Assembly: GCA_003150035.1 (NCBI GenBank) | Contig: QALR01000001.1 | Location: 16,943-80,942, forward strand | Reading direction: 5' to 3' | DNA length: 64,000 nucleotides | From: Clostridiales bacterium | Lineage (GTDB): Bacteria > Bacillota > Clostridia > Oscillospirales > CAG-272 | Program-made: the position numbers and the translations under genes | Shown here: one piece after another, positions 9,390-17,568 of the stretch | Layout of the letters: each line of letters opens with the position of its first letter | How positions within the stretch are numbered: the stretch's first letter is position 1 | The notes under the pieces: generated by a model | The model's input: the letters and a program-made list of their open reading frames with translations, nothing else | Database searches by the model: none | Told to the model about the DNA's origin: nothing

Positions 9390-9699
9390 GATAAGAAACC
9401 ATATTTCGTTCCGGACTCGGAACGACAAATCCTTTCAATCGAAATCACAGTTTACGGAGGATGTCCGCTTTTTACAAATCGGACGGCTTCCGTTTTCGGC
9501 AAAAGCTTTTCGGGAAAAGAAAAAACATGTTTTGCCGGTTGACGGCGCCGTGTTCTGCAAAGACGGAACACAAACGCTGTCGGTTTTATTTTGCTTCATG
9601 TGTGCGAAGTCTATACCTGATGGCGGAGCATTAATTTTTGAAAATTCACCTGTTTTGGATGGATGATACAATGAAAAACGAAAGGAATTCAAACAGCGC
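9390..9699. other. Intergenic stretch between divergent DUF1540 and phosphoesterase genes
   Basis: No gene is supported here. It holds the CGTTCCG-gact-CGGAACG inverted repeat (9407-9424), a GAAAGGA ribosome-binding-like site on the minus strand (9430-9436), and toward the right a weak plus-strand promoter candidate (TTCACC at 9645, 16-nt spacer, TACAAT at 9667) for the phosphoesterase gene. Confidence 0.45.
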
Positions 9700-10437
9700 A
9701 TGGCTCTTTTTGTAATTGGTGACCCGCATCTTTCGCTTTCCTGTGAGAAACCGATGGATATTTTCGGCTCGCGATGGACCGGATATGTGGAAAAATTCAC
9801 GCTCGGTTGGAAAAAACATGTATCGCCTGGAGACACCGTCGTGCTTGCCGGCGATATCTCATGGGCCATGACAACGGACGAGGCAAAGGCTGATTTTGAC
9901 TTCATCGAATCGCTGCCGGGCGAAAAATATATCCTCAAGGGCAACCATGATTATTGGTGGCAGACGATGGCAAAGCTTGACCGCTTTGTCAGCGAGAGGG
10001 GCTACAGAACCATCCGCTTTCTGCATAACAACGCGTATGAAGCCGAGGACTTTATTCTCTGTGGCGCGCGGGGTTGGTATACGGATGAAAAGGCGTCGCC
10101 TGTCAAAGGGGCTGATGCGGGGAAAATCGTGGTAAGAGAGGTCGGGCGGCTTGACAGAAGTCTTGCCTGCGCAGAGGCCCTGCGCGAGGCCGCGCGTGTA
10201 CGCGGAGAAGAAAAGGAGATTTTGGCGTTTCTTCACTTTCCGCCGGTTTTCGGGGATTACGTGTGTGAAGAAATGGTGCACACCCTTTGCCGGCACGGCG
10301 TGAGGCGATGCTATTTCGGTCATATCCACGGAAAATACGACGTTCCGGCATGCGCGCGCTTCTCGGATATCGAATTTTTTCTCATTTCTGCCGACTACTT
10401 GAATTTTGAACCCATGAAAATCGAGCCGGAAAAGTGA
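9700..10437 (+). CDS. Calcineurin-like metallophosphoesterase
   Basis: The 245-residue protein carries the full metallophosphoesterase signature: GDPHLS (Asp8, His10), VLAGDISW, LKGNHDYWW, FLHFPP and YFGHIHG. These residues bind a dinuclear metal centre that hydrolyses phosphomono- or diesters. The substrate cannot be inferred from the sequence. It has no signal peptide, so it is likely cytosolic. The ribosome binding site (AAAGGA) lies about 13 nt from the ATG, longer than usual, but the protein begins precisely at the first beta strand of the fold, so the start is credible. Confidence 0.92.
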   Translation: MALFVIGDPHLSLSCEKPMDIFGSRWTGYVEKFTLGWKKHVSPGDTVVLAGDISWAMTTDEAKADFDFIESLPGEKYILKGNHDYWWQTMAKLDRFVSERGYRTIRFLHNNAYEAEDFILCGARGWYTDEKASPVKGADAGKIVVREVGRLDRSLACAEALREAARVRGEEKEILAFLHFPPVFGDYVCEEMVHTLCRHGVRRCYFGHIHGKYDVPACARFSDIEFFLISADYLNFEPMKIEPEK

Positions 10438-10476
10438 ATTTTGCCGAAAAGCGGTGTATAAAATCCCCAAAAAATG

Positions 10477-10505
10477 TTGACATTTTTTGTGAAAAATGAT
10501 ATAGT
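10477..10505 (+). promoter_or_regulatory. Sigma-A promoter for tig-clpP-clpX
   Basis: TTGACA at 10477-10482, a 17-nt spacer and TATAGT at 10500-10505 form a near-consensus promoter about 45 nt upstream of the trigger factor start. Confidence 0.8.
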
Positions 10506-10555
10506 AAACATGTATGTAAAAATAAAATGTTGTTTGAATACACGATGGAGGAACC

Positions 10556-11962
10556 ATGAAACTGTTAAATACCGCCGAGATCGGCACCAATCAAAAGGAA
10601 CTTGAGATTTTTATTGACCATGAAGCTTTCGAGGCGGAATGTGAAAAGGCGTACCGGAAAAATGTCGCGAAGTTCAATATTCCCGGCTTCCGCAAAGGAA
10701 AAGCACCGCGCAAAATGATCGAAAGAATGTATGGAACCGGTGTTTTTTATGAAGACGCCATCAATGCTATCCTGCCTTCGGCATATCCCGAGGCGGTGAA
10801 AGAGGCGGGACTCGAGGTAGTGAGCCAACCGGAGATCGATATCAAATCGCTAGATGCGGATGGAGTCGTCATTACGGCAAAAGTTTATGTGAAGCCGGAA
10901 ATCACCGTAAAAGAATACAAGGGGCTGAAAGCGACAAGAGAGGACGTCGAAGTTACCGACGAGGCGGTGCAGACGGAAATCGACCGGGTGCGGGAACGCA
11001 ATGCCCGTGCAATCGAGGTGAGCGACCGTCCCGCTGCAAAGGATGACGAGGTAATCTTTGACTTTGACGGCTATGTTGACGGAAAGCCGTTCGAGGGCGG
11101 CAAGGCGGAGAAATACAGCCTGAAGCTTGGCTCCGGGCAGTTTATCCCCGGTTTTGAAGATCAGATGATAGGCAAAAGCATCGGTGAGCCTTTTGATGTG
11201 GAGGTCACATTCCCGGAGGATTATCATGCGAAGGAGCTTGCCGGTAAGGCGGCAACCTTCAAATGCCTGATTCATGAAATCAAAGTCTCTGAGCTGCCGG
11301 CGCTCGACGATGAGTTTGCCAAGGATGTTTCTGAATTTGACACATTGGATGAATACAAGGCCGATGTGAAGGCAAAACTCCAAGAGAGCGCCAATAAAAC
11401 AGAAGACGCCAAGGTGGACGACCAGCTTATGAGCGCACTTTGTGAAAACATCGAGGGAGAGATTCCCGAGGTGATGTTTGAAAACGAGGCAGAAAATCTC
11501 GTGCGCGATTATGAAAATCGCCTTCGTTATCAGGGAATGGATCTCAATACCTTCATGAAATATACGGGACAGACGGTGGAAACGCTGAAGGCGCAGTTCC
11601 GTCCGCAGGCGGAAAAGCAGGTGAAGACTCGTCTGGCGCTGGAATATGTCGCAAAGGCGGAGAGCCTTACGGCGACGGAAGAAGATATCAATACCGAATA
11701 TCAGAAGATTGCCGATGCCTATGGCATCGAGCTTGATAAGGTAAAGGAAAGCATCGAGGAAAAGGCGATCGCGGCGGATGTCGAGGTCGGCAAGGCAGCG
11801 CTTTTTGTCCGTGACAATGCGGATATTTCCAAAGGAGATGGCGCTGCGGCTCCCAAAAAGAAGGCGCCCAGAAAGAAAAAGGTCGCCGAGGTAGAGCCTG
11901 AGACAGTTTCGGAAGAGAAAACGGAGGAGACCCCCTCCGAGCCGGAAAAGGCAGCCGAATAA
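10556..11962 (+). CDS. tig: Trigger factor (ribosome-associated chaperone)
   Basis: Trigger factor binds the ribosome exit site and shields nascent chains. The N-terminal ribosome-binding domain shows the signature FNIPGFRKGKAPRKMIE near residues 40-57. An FKBP-type prolyl isomerase domain covers roughly 155-245 (DFDGYVDGKPFEGG, GSGQFIPGFEDQMIG), followed by the helical chaperone domain to about 420. The last 40 residues are a low-complexity tail: a lysine/arginine/proline block followed by an acidic block. At 468 residues it is longer than typical (about 430). The ribosome binding site is GGAGG. It heads the proteostasis operon with clpP and clpX. Confidence 0.97.
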   Translation: MKLLNTAEIGTNQKELEIFIDHEAFEAECEKAYRKNVAKFNIPGFRKGKAPRKMIERMYGTGVFYEDAINAILPSAYPEAVKEAGLEVVSQPEIDIKSLDADGVVITAKVYVKPEITVKEYKGLKATREDVEVTDEAVQTEIDRVRERNARAIEVSDRPAAKDDEVIFDFDGYVDGKPFEGGKAEKYSLKLGSGQFIPGFEDQMIGKSIGEPFDVEVTFPEDYHAKELAGKAATFKCLIHEIKVSELPALDDEFAKDVSEFDTLDEYKADVKAKLQESANKTEDAKVDDQLMSALCENIEGEIPEVMFENEAENLVRDYENRLRYQGMDLNTFMKYTGQTVETLKAQFRPQAEKQVKTRLALEYVAKAESLTATEEDINTEYQKIADAYGIELDKVKESIEEKAIAADVEVGKAALFVRDNADISKGDGAAAPKKKAPRKKKVAEVEPETVSEEKTEETPSEPEKAAE

Positions 11963-12067
11963 AAAGCATCGATTCGCAGACGCCGGCGCCTGCGAATTTG
12001 ATTTCCTTATGCGCCTGGCAAACCTAAACTTGATAGTCCGTCCGGAGGACGGCGAAGGAGGATTCAC

Positions 12068-12652
12068 ATGGCACTGGTACCAATGGTTGTGGAACAGACG
12101 AGCCGCGGCGAGCGCTCGTATGATATTTATTCGAGGCTGCTTGGTGACAGGATCGTATTTTTATCCGATGAGGTCAATGATGTGACGGCATCTCTCGTAG
12201 TTGCTCAGCTTCTTTTCCTCGAATCACAGGACCCAGATAAGGATATCAGCCTTTATATCAACAGTCCCGGCGGCTCTACTACGGCGGGGATGGCGATTTA
12301 TGATACGATGAATTATATCAAATGTGATGTTTCGACCATCTGTATCGGAATGGCGGCGAGCATGGGAGCTTTCCTGCTTGCGGCGGGCGCACCCGGAAAG
12401 CGGCTTGCGCTGCCCAATAGTGAAATCATGATTCATCAGCCGCTCGGCGGCATGCAGGGGCAGGCGACGGATATCAAAATCCATGCGGACAGAATCATTC
12501 GTATTCGTCAGACCCTCAATGAAATTTTGGCGAAAGTCACCGGCAAGAGCGTCGAGCAGATTGCGCGTGACACCGAACGGGATAACTTCCTTTCTGCTGC
12601 GGAAGCAAAGGATTACGGGCTTGTCGACAAGGTGATTGAAAAGAGAATTTGA
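12068..12652 (+). CDS. clpP: ATP-dependent Clp protease proteolytic subunit
   Basis: ClpP forms the tetradecameric serine-protease chamber that degrades substrates unfolded by ClpX or ClpC. The 194-residue protein has nucleophile Ser98 in GMAASMGAF, His123 in MIHQPLGG and the acidic partner in the TERDNFLSA region. It starts after a strong GAAGGAGG site. The 105-nt gap from tig contains a stem (ATTCGCAG at 11972-11979 with its complement at 11990-11997) that could act as a partial terminator, and a small CCGTCC/GGACGG hairpin just before the ribosome binding site. clpX follows after 10 nt. Confidence 0.97.
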   Translation: MALVPMVVEQTSRGERSYDIYSRLLGDRIVFLSDEVNDVTASLVVAQLLFLESQDPDKDISLYINSPGGSTTAGMAIYDTMNYIKCDVSTICIGMAASMGAFLLAAGAPGKRLALPNSEIMIHQPLGGMQGQATDIKIHADRIIRIRQTLNEILAKVTGKSVEQIARDTERDNFLSAAEAKDYGLVDKVIEKRI

Positions 12653-12662
12653 GGTGAGGTCT

Positions 12663-13958
12663 ATGGCGGATAACAATAAAGCAGGCACGGGTCTGCACCG
12701 GTGCTCGTTCTGCGGCAGAACGGAAAATCAGGTAAATTATCTGATTCCGTCGCAAAGCGGCGTGTATATCTGCGATAATTGCGTGTTTGCATGCAGTCAG
12801 CTGATCGATGATTATGAAAGCTCGATCAAAAACGAAAAAGAGATTTCTTTGTCTGAGCTTCCTCGCCCGAAAGAAATCAAAGCGGCGCTTGACGAATATG
12901 TAATCGGTCAGGATGCGGCGAAAATCGCGCTTTCCGTTGCCGTATACAACCACTATAAACGCATTGCATCCAAAAGTCAGAAGGGAAAAGGAAAAAAGGC
13001 GGAGGATGACGGCGTGGAAATCCAGAAGAGCAATGTGCTGCTTCTCGGCCCCACCGGCGTCGGAAAGACATTTCTCGCACAGACCCTGGCAAAGACACTG
13101 AAGGTCCCGTTTGCCATCGCCGACGCGACGACGCTCACGGAGGCGGGCTATGTCGGCGAAGACGTCGAGAATATTCTGCTGCGTCTGATTCAGGCGGCGG
13201 ATTATGATATCGAGCTTGCGGAGAAAGGAATCATTTATATCGATGAAATCGATAAAATTTCTCGCCGCAGTGAAAACCGCTCGATTACGCGTGACGTGTC
13301 CGGAGAAGGCGTGCAGCAGGCGCTTTTGAAGATTTTGGAGGGAACGGTTTCCAATGTGCCGCCGCAGGGCGGACGCAAGCATCCGGGGCAGGATTTTATT
13401 CAGATCAATACGGAAAATATTCTCTTTATCTGCGGCGGCGCGTTTGACGGACTTGAACAGATTGTTGAGCAGAGAATGGGACACTCCACCATTGGATTCG
13501 GAGGAGAAATCAAGAAAAAGGCGGAAAAGGAACAGGATGGCGGCATTTTGCGGCATGTCACAGCGCATGATATTGTCAAATACGGGCTGATTCCCGAGCT
13601 TGTCGGAAGACTTCCCGTTATGGTTTCTTTGGAAAATCTGGACCGCGCGGCGCTTTCCCGTATTCTGCGGGAGCCGAAAAACGCGTTGGTTAAGCAGTAC
13701 CAAAAGCTTTTCGGTATTGACGGTATTGAAATCGAGTTTACCGATGCCGCTATTGAAAAGATCGCCGATCTCGCAATCGCACGCGGCACGGGCGCGCGCG
13801 GGCTTCGCGCCATCATGGAGGAGGTTATGCTTCCGGTGATGTATGAAGCGCCGTCCATGCAGGACGTGGAAGCCGTGGTGATCGATGAAAAGGTTGTGTC
13901 GGAGAAAGCCTTGCCGGAATACAGAAAAAAAACGGCGCCGCGCTCACAGCCGGCATGA
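12663..13958 (+). CDS. clpX: ClpX unfoldase, ATP-binding subunit of ClpXP
   Basis: ClpX is the hexameric AAA+ unfoldase that feeds ClpP. The 431-residue product begins with the N-terminal zinc domain (Cys14, Cys17, Cys37, Cys40), then Walker A GPTGVGKT, the pore-loop region GYVGEDVEN, Walker B IIYIDEIDK, and sensor 2 in GARGLRAIMEE. The ATG at 12663 follows GAGGTGAGG and gives the standard N-terminus; the frame extends upstream to 12636 without a better start. A terminator follows, and no lon gene is present downstream, unlike in many Firmicutes. Confidence 0.97.
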   Translation: MADNNKAGTGLHRCSFCGRTENQVNYLIPSQSGVYICDNCVFACSQLIDDYESSIKNEKEISLSELPRPKEIKAALDEYVIGQDAAKIALSVAVYNHYKRIASKSQKGKGKKAEDDGVEIQKSNVLLLGPTGVGKTFLAQTLAKTLKVPFAIADATTLTEAGYVGEDVENILLRLIQAADYDIELAEKGIIYIDEIDKISRRSENRSITRDVSGEGVQQALLKILEGTVSNVPPQGGRKHPGQDFIQINTENILFICGGAFDGLEQIVEQRMGHSTIGFGGEIKKKAEKEQDGGILRHVTAHDIVKYGLIPELVGRLPVMVSLENLDRAALSRILREPKNALVKQYQKLFGIDGIEIEFTDAAIEKIADLAIARGTGARGLRAIMEEVMLPVMYEAPSMQDVEAVVIDEKVVSEKALPEYRKKTAPRSQPA

Positions 13959-13998
13959 TAAGGAGAGAGAGAACGGCGGCTCTCGACAGAAAAAGAAA

Positions 13999-14027
13999 AA
14001 CCGGACGCTAATGCCGTCCGGTTTTTT
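13999..14027 (+). terminator. Rho-independent terminator after clpX
   Basis: A 9-bp stem AACCGGACG/CGTCCGGTT with a 7-nt loop is followed by TTTT, 40 nt after the clpX stop. It closes the tig-clpP-clpX operon. Confidence 0.85.
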
Positions 14028-14060
14028 GCTTCTCAAAATCAGTATATTGACAACGGTGTA

Positions 14061-14549
14061 TTATTGACAGGATAAAATATCGATTTCAACCTCCCCATCC
14101 GTCATTTTCAGAGGCAGATGGGAAGCGGCATCGATGTAAAGACAGATATTGTCGCAGACGCAGACATATACGTCGATCCCGCCGATGGTATTCCGGTGAA
14201 TTTTCCAGATCATATCAGGAGAAAGGGAAAAAAGAGAGATCCATTTTGCGGCTTTCAGCCTTTCGGGGGAGGAAATCGGTATCGAGGTGCCGTCATATTC
14301 CAGACGGATTTCGTCCTCGCCGAACAGAAAACGGATTCCCTCTGTTTCACTGTCCGTAAGCTCAAGTATGTCGGTTTCTCCGAGTGTGATAACAGCGGAG
14401 AAACGAAGCTCTTCGTCTGTGATGTTGACCTGAAACTGCGCGCCATCCTGCTGATAGTGAAGAAGCTCTTCCATATCCGGCATGGAACCGCAGGAAAAGC
14501 AGATAAGGCCAAGCAGCATCACAAGAATACCGGTTCCTATTTTTTTCAT
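14061..14549 (-). CDS. Small lipoprotein of unknown function
   Basis: The 162-residue product has a lipoprotein signal peptide (MKKIGTGILVMLLGL, lipobox CFSC). The mature part is mostly beta-strand in appearance: FQVNITDEELRFSAVITL, then a LEYDGTSIPI strand, and a C-terminal half with VYVCVCDNICLYIDAASHLP. The pattern is reminiscent of outer-leaflet lipoproteins with a LolA/LppX-like sheet, but I cannot assign a family. The ATG at 14549 follows a GGGAGG site at ideal distance. It converges on the clpX terminator. Confidence 0.75.
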   Translation of the reverse strand: MKKIGTGILVMLLGLICFSCGSMPDMEELLHYQQDGAQFQVNITDEELRFSAVITLGETDILELTDSETEGIRFLFGEDEIRLEYDGTSIPISSPERLKAAKWISLFSLSPDMIWKIHRNTIGGIDVYVCVCDNICLYIDAASHLPLKMTDGEVEIDILSCQ

Positions 14550-14615
14550 AACGCCTCCCACAAAGGAAAAAATTCTATATTCAATATATTCACGCGGAAA
14601 AAATCTATTCCGGTG

Positions 14616-14644
14616 TTGAAAAATAAAATACCATATGCTATACT
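14616..14644 (+). promoter_or_regulatory. Sigma-A promoter for the nucleotidyltransferase gene
   Basis: TTGAAA at 14616-14621, a 17-nt spacer and TATACT at 14639-14644 stand 95 nt upstream of the start at 14739. A TG dinucleotide also sits just before the -10 box. Confidence 0.7.
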
Positions 14645-14738
14645 GAATCTTGTTAAGGGCAGAATTTCACGTTTTTGGCAAATGGATGAAGGTATGTGTA
14701 TTTTCGGCCGGGAGATTTATCACAAAGGAGAAATGGTT

Positions 14739-15647
14739 ATGACACTTGTTATTATGGCGGCAGGAATGGGCAGCCGCTTTGGAGGAATGAAGCAGCTCAC
14801 TCCGCTGACCGACGAGGGCGAGTACATCATGGATTTTACGATTTATGATGCGCTTCTTGCGGGCTTTGATCGGTTTATATTGATTATAAAAGAAGAAAAT
14901 GAAGAGTTGTTTGAGGAAAAAATCGGGCACAGACTTCGTAGGAATGGGGTCTCGCTCCGCTACGCATATCAGAAAATGGAGCTGCCGGCGGGATTCGTCG
15001 TTCCCGAGGGCAGAACCAAGCCGTTTGGCACGGGACATGCTATCATGGCGGCAGGCAGAATCGACGACAATTTTGGCGTCGTCAATGCGGATGACTGCTA
15101 CGGACGCGATGCGTTTTTCAAACTTGCGTCTTTCCTGAAAGAGGCAAAGGACGATACACGCGCGCATTACTGTATGGTTGGCTATAAAGTGAAGAATACG
15201 CTCAGCGAAAACGGCAGCGTTTCCCGCGGCGTTTGCCTCGCAGATGAGAATGGGTATCTTGTCCGTGTCGAGGAGTATAAAAAAATCGAGCGGCGGGCGG
15301 ATGGAACCATTATCAATACGTTTGACGATAAAAGTATCTGTGCGCTTGACGAGGATACGACGGTCTCGATGAACTGCTTCGGCTTTACGCCGTCGTTTAC
15401 CGAGCATTTGGAGGAAATGTTCCTTCGTTTCCTGGAAGCCAACCGAGCTGACCTTTCTAAATGCGAGTTCTTTCTGCCGTCTGAGGTACAAGAGCTGATC
15501 GATACGGGCCGTGCCGATGTGAAAATCCTTTCGACGGATGCTGTATGGCAGGGTGTTACCAATCGGGCCGACAGTGAAATCTTTCGAGCGTTTATGCGAG
15601 AGCAAAAGGAGCACGGTGTTTATCCGCGGCATCTTTGGAAAAATTAA
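14739..15647 (+). CDS. Sugar/NDP nucleotidyltransferase family protein
   Basis: The 302-residue protein has the glycosyltransferase-A-like nucleotidyltransferase fold. The N-terminal phosphate-binding signature is LVIMAAGMGSRFGGMKQL, a metal-binding acidic pair appears in VVNADDCYG, and GTGHAIMAAG lies between. These enzymes join NTP to a sugar or alcohol phosphate; the actual substrate is not evident. The ATG at 14739 sits 8 nt after AAAGGAG, while an ATG six bases earlier is too close to it. A flavodoxin gene follows after 57 nt. Confidence 0.88.
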   Translation: MTLVIMAAGMGSRFGGMKQLTPLTDEGEYIMDFTIYDALLAGFDRFILIIKEENEELFEEKIGHRLRRNGVSLRYAYQKMELPAGFVVPEGRTKPFGTGHAIMAAGRIDDNFGVVNADDCYGRDAFFKLASFLKEAKDDTRAHYCMVGYKVKNTLSENGSVSRGVCLADENGYLVRVEEYKKIERRADGTIINTFDDKSICALDEDTTVSMNCFGFTPSFTEHLEEMFLRFLEANRADLSKCEFFLPSEVQELIDTGRADVKILSTDAVWQGVTNRADSEIFRAFMREQKEHGVYPRHLWKN

Positions 15648-15704
15648 ATCCTCTGTATTTTTATAGCCCAAAGCAGAAGCTTTTCAGGAAAGGAATTTTT
15701 TATT

Positions 15705-16238
15705 ATGAAAAAGGGACTTGTGGTTTTTCAGTCAAAATACGGCGCCACAGAAAAATATGCAAGGTGGCTTGCCGAGACGATGGACTATGACTGCTTGCCA
15801 CGCGCAGATGCGAGGGCTGATTTATGCGCACCGTATGAAATCCTTGTCTATGGCGGCGGCATTTATGCTTCCGGAATTGCCGGATTTTCTTTCATCCGTC
15901 ATCATGCGGCACATTGGAAAAACAAAAAAATTGCGGTTTTCTGCGTCGGAGCATCTCCGCATGATGAAAAAGCGTTTGCCGAGCTTTGCTCGCGTTATTT
16001 CAAAGGGGAGCTTGCAGACATTCCTCGTTTTTACTGCCGCGGCGCATGGAAGGAAAGCGCTATGCGTTTTACAGATAGAACGCTTTGCAAAATGCTGAGA
16101 AAAGCAGTGCTAGGAAAGTCGCCCGAGGAATACGAGCCATGGGAGAGGGCGCTGATGTCTTGTCCTCCGGGGGAGGACGCTGATTGGACAGATCCTGCGG
16201 AGCTTGCGCCGCTGATTTCTTATCTTAAAAAGGGGTAA
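15705..16238 (+). CDS. Flavodoxin-domain protein
   Basis: The 177-residue product starts with the FMN-phosphate loop pattern LVVFQSKYGATEKYARW of the flavodoxin_5 type, followed by VYGGGIYASGIAGFSFIR and a KIAVFCVGASPHDEKA strand-loop. Relatives include HemG-like protoporphyrinogen oxidases and general flavodoxins. No haem-pathway neighbour is present, so a general electron-transfer role is as likely. The C-terminal third (ADWTDPAELAPLISYLKKG) ends like other members of this group. The P-loop kinase gene follows 14 nt later. Confidence 0.85.
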   Translation: MKKGLVVFQSKYGATEKYARWLAETMDYDCLPRADARADLCAPYEILVYGGGIYASGIAGFSFIRHHAAHWKNKKIAVFCVGASPHDEKAFAELCSRYFKGELADIPRFYCRGAWKESAMRFTDRTLCKMLRKAVLGKSPEEYEPWERALMSCPPGEDADWTDPAELAPLISYLKKG

Positions 16239-16252
16239 AGGCGGGAGGTACG

Positions 16253-16756
16253 ATGAAACGATTGATTTTGGTCGGCGGTACCATGGGGGTCGGGAAAACG
16301 ACGACGTGCCGTGAGCTTGCTCGCCTGCTCCCGCACAATGTGCTCTTGGATGGCGACTGGTGTTGGCAGATGACGCCGTTTACGGTTTCAGAGGAAACGC
16401 AGGCGATGGTGATGGACAATATCACGCATCTGCTAGGAAATTTTCTTCGATGCAGCAGGCTCGAGAATGTGATTTTCTGTTGGGTCATGCACGAGCAGAG
16501 AATCATCGATGACCTGCTCGCCCGGCTTGATACGAAGGGGGTGGCGGTATGCTCCGTTTCTCTTATTTGCACAGAGAGTGCTCTCCGGGCACGTCTTCTC
16601 GGAGATGTGGCGGCGGGGATACGAACGGAGGACATTGTCGAAAGAAGTGTTCCGCGGCTTGCTCTTTATCAGAAGCTGGATTCGGTGAAAATCGATACGA
16701 CAGGACTTTCCCCGGGACAGACGGCAGAAAAGATCGCAGGCATGTTGGATGAATAG
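16253..16756 (+). CDS. P-loop nucleotide kinase-like protein
   Basis: The 167-residue protein has a Walker A motif at the N-terminus (GGTMGVGKTTTCREL), then LLDGDWCW, which carries the acidic residue typical of small-molecule kinases, and a lid-like region RLLGDVAAGIRTED. It most resembles AAA_33-type zeta-toxin/gluconate-kinase-like ATPases; the phosphate acceptor is unknown. The ribosome binding site is GGGAGG. A strong terminator follows, so this gene ends the three-gene transcript begun at the nucleotidyltransferase. Confidence 0.85.
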   Translation: MKRLILVGGTMGVGKTTTCRELARLLPHNVLLDGDWCWQMTPFTVSEETQAMVMDNITHLLGNFLRCSRLENVIFCWVMHEQRIIDDLLARLDTKGVAVCSVSLICTESALRARLLGDVAAGIRTEDIVERSVPRLALYQKLDSVKIDTTGLSPGQTAEKIAGMLDE

Positions 16757-16768
16757 GTTTTTTAGGAG

Positions 16769-16810
16769 AAAGGAGTCATATTTCCCTATAAAAATATGAC
16801 TCCTTTTCTA
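16769..16810 (+). terminator. Strong rho-independent terminator
   Basis: A 15-bp perfect stem (AAAGGAGTCATATTT at 16769-16783 with its complement at 16792-16806) with an 8-nt loop and a T-rich 3' side ends the nucleotidyltransferase-flavodoxin-kinase transcript. Confidence 0.85.
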
Positions 16811-16909
16811 TATATTTTATCACTTTGGATTTTACGACTGACAAATGAGGCGGCTTTTCTCAAAAAACAACCATAAATTTGATTTTGGGGGAGGGGCTGT
16901 TTATCACAA

Positions 16910-16943
16910 AAAAGAAAATCTCCCGGGCAAGGGGAGATTTTCT
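16910..16943 (-). terminator. Rho-independent terminator read on the minus strand
   Basis: Arms GAAAATCTCCC (16914-16924) and GGGAGATTTTC flank a short loop. On the minus strand the stem is followed by TTTTTTG, a classical terminator. It would end a transcript that passes through the structured region to its right, about 170 nt beyond the stop of the small membrane protein gene. Confidence 0.7.
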
Positions 16944-16944
16944 C

Positions 16945-17116
16945 AGAAAATATTGAAAGGAGATTCTTATAGGATTTTTCATAAGGGAACCCGCCTGCCA
17001 TGTGGTGTGCCAAAGAGCAGAACAATCAACCTGAGCATTCGGTCGGGAATCTTATCCCCGACGGGATGCGAAAAAGGAACCCGTCTCTAAAGGGGAGGAG
17101 GGACATCTCCCCTAAG
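16945..17116. ncRNA. Candidate structured RNA, family not assigned
   Basis: This gene-free stretch holds a 13-bp stem with a single G-G mismatch (GCATTCGGTCGGG starting near 17034, complement ending near 17069, 9-nt loop), a CTTAT/ATAAG stem, a terminal AGGGGAG/CTCCCCT stem next to the downstream gene, and two copies of GGAACCCG. A poly-T terminator on its left (minus strand) suggests minus-strand transcription. The arrangement recalls 6S-type or other structured bacterial RNA, but the strand and family are not proven. It could instead be the 3' untranslated region of the small membrane protein gene. Confidence 0.35.
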
Positions 17117-17443
17117 TTATAAAACGATAAACAGCATGGCAGACAAAATCACAAAGCAGGATACGGTTCCGATAACACCGGCGCGTCCGCTTTTTTCTGC
17201 CAAAAGATACAGCTTGCGCGGCAGATACGATACCGCGGCAAACGCGACATCCAGAAGAAACGCCACCGGTGAAAGCAGAAGCAGAAGTATGGTAAGCGTC
17301 CGTTTTTTCAAAGTAGTAGCTTTTTTGCGCGTTTTCACTTTGGCAGCGGCGGGACTCTTTTTTGTTTTGGCATGTGTCGGATATTCTACGGTATAGGAAT
17401 ATACCCCGCAGCCCTCTATGATTTGAAAATCGCAGCGCTCCAT
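17117..17443 (-). CDS. Small membrane protein divergent from the S24 repressor
   Basis: The 108-residue product starts with a short soluble segment (MERCDFQIIEGCGVYSYTVE), then a lysine-rich stretch (KTKKSPAAAKVKTRKKATT), a membrane segment (LTILLLLLSPVAFLLDVAF) and a second one at the C-terminus (VIGTVSCFVILSAMLFIVL). The ATG at 17443 follows AGAGGTGAG at good spacing. A near-consensus promoter lies 45-75 nt upstream. I do not recognise the family. It is divergent from the XRE-S24 regulator and a TTACCGTTT site lies inside its leader, so control by that regulator is a reasonable inference. Confidence 0.75.
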   Translation of the reverse strand: MERCDFQIIEGCGVYSYTVEYPTHAKTKKSPAAAKVKTRKKATTLKKRTLTILLLLLSPVAFLLDVAFAAVSYLPRKLYLLAEKSGRAGVIGTVSCFVILSAMLFIVL

Positions 17444-17487
17444 GTTTCTCACCTCTGAATTTACCGTTTATTATATGATGTGCTCTT

Positions 17488-17516
17488 ATTATACACCCTT
17501 TAAAGGTAATTGTCAA
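17488..17516 (-). promoter_or_regulatory. Consensus sigma-A promoter of the small membrane protein gene
   Basis: On the minus strand TTGACA (17511-17516), a 17-nt spacer and TATAAT (17488-17493) match the consensus exactly. The spacer contains the palindrome CCTTTAAAGG. Confidence 0.85.
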
Positions 17517-17568
17517 GAGGGCTTTTAAAAATAAATTACCGTAAAATATAAAAATTTTAAAAAATCTC

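Noticed and set aside
10850..12067. 405-codon minus-strand frame opposite trigger factor
   Set aside because: It is antisense to tig, full of Arg/Leu/Phe runs, with no motif or ribosome binding site.
12537..13703. 388-codon minus-strand frame opposite clpX
   Set aside because: It is antisense to a certain gene and shows no domain pattern.
16786..17025. 79-codon minus-strand frame within the RNA candidate region
   Set aside because: It spans a terminator stem at each end and has no ribosome binding site; the base pairing explains the region better.
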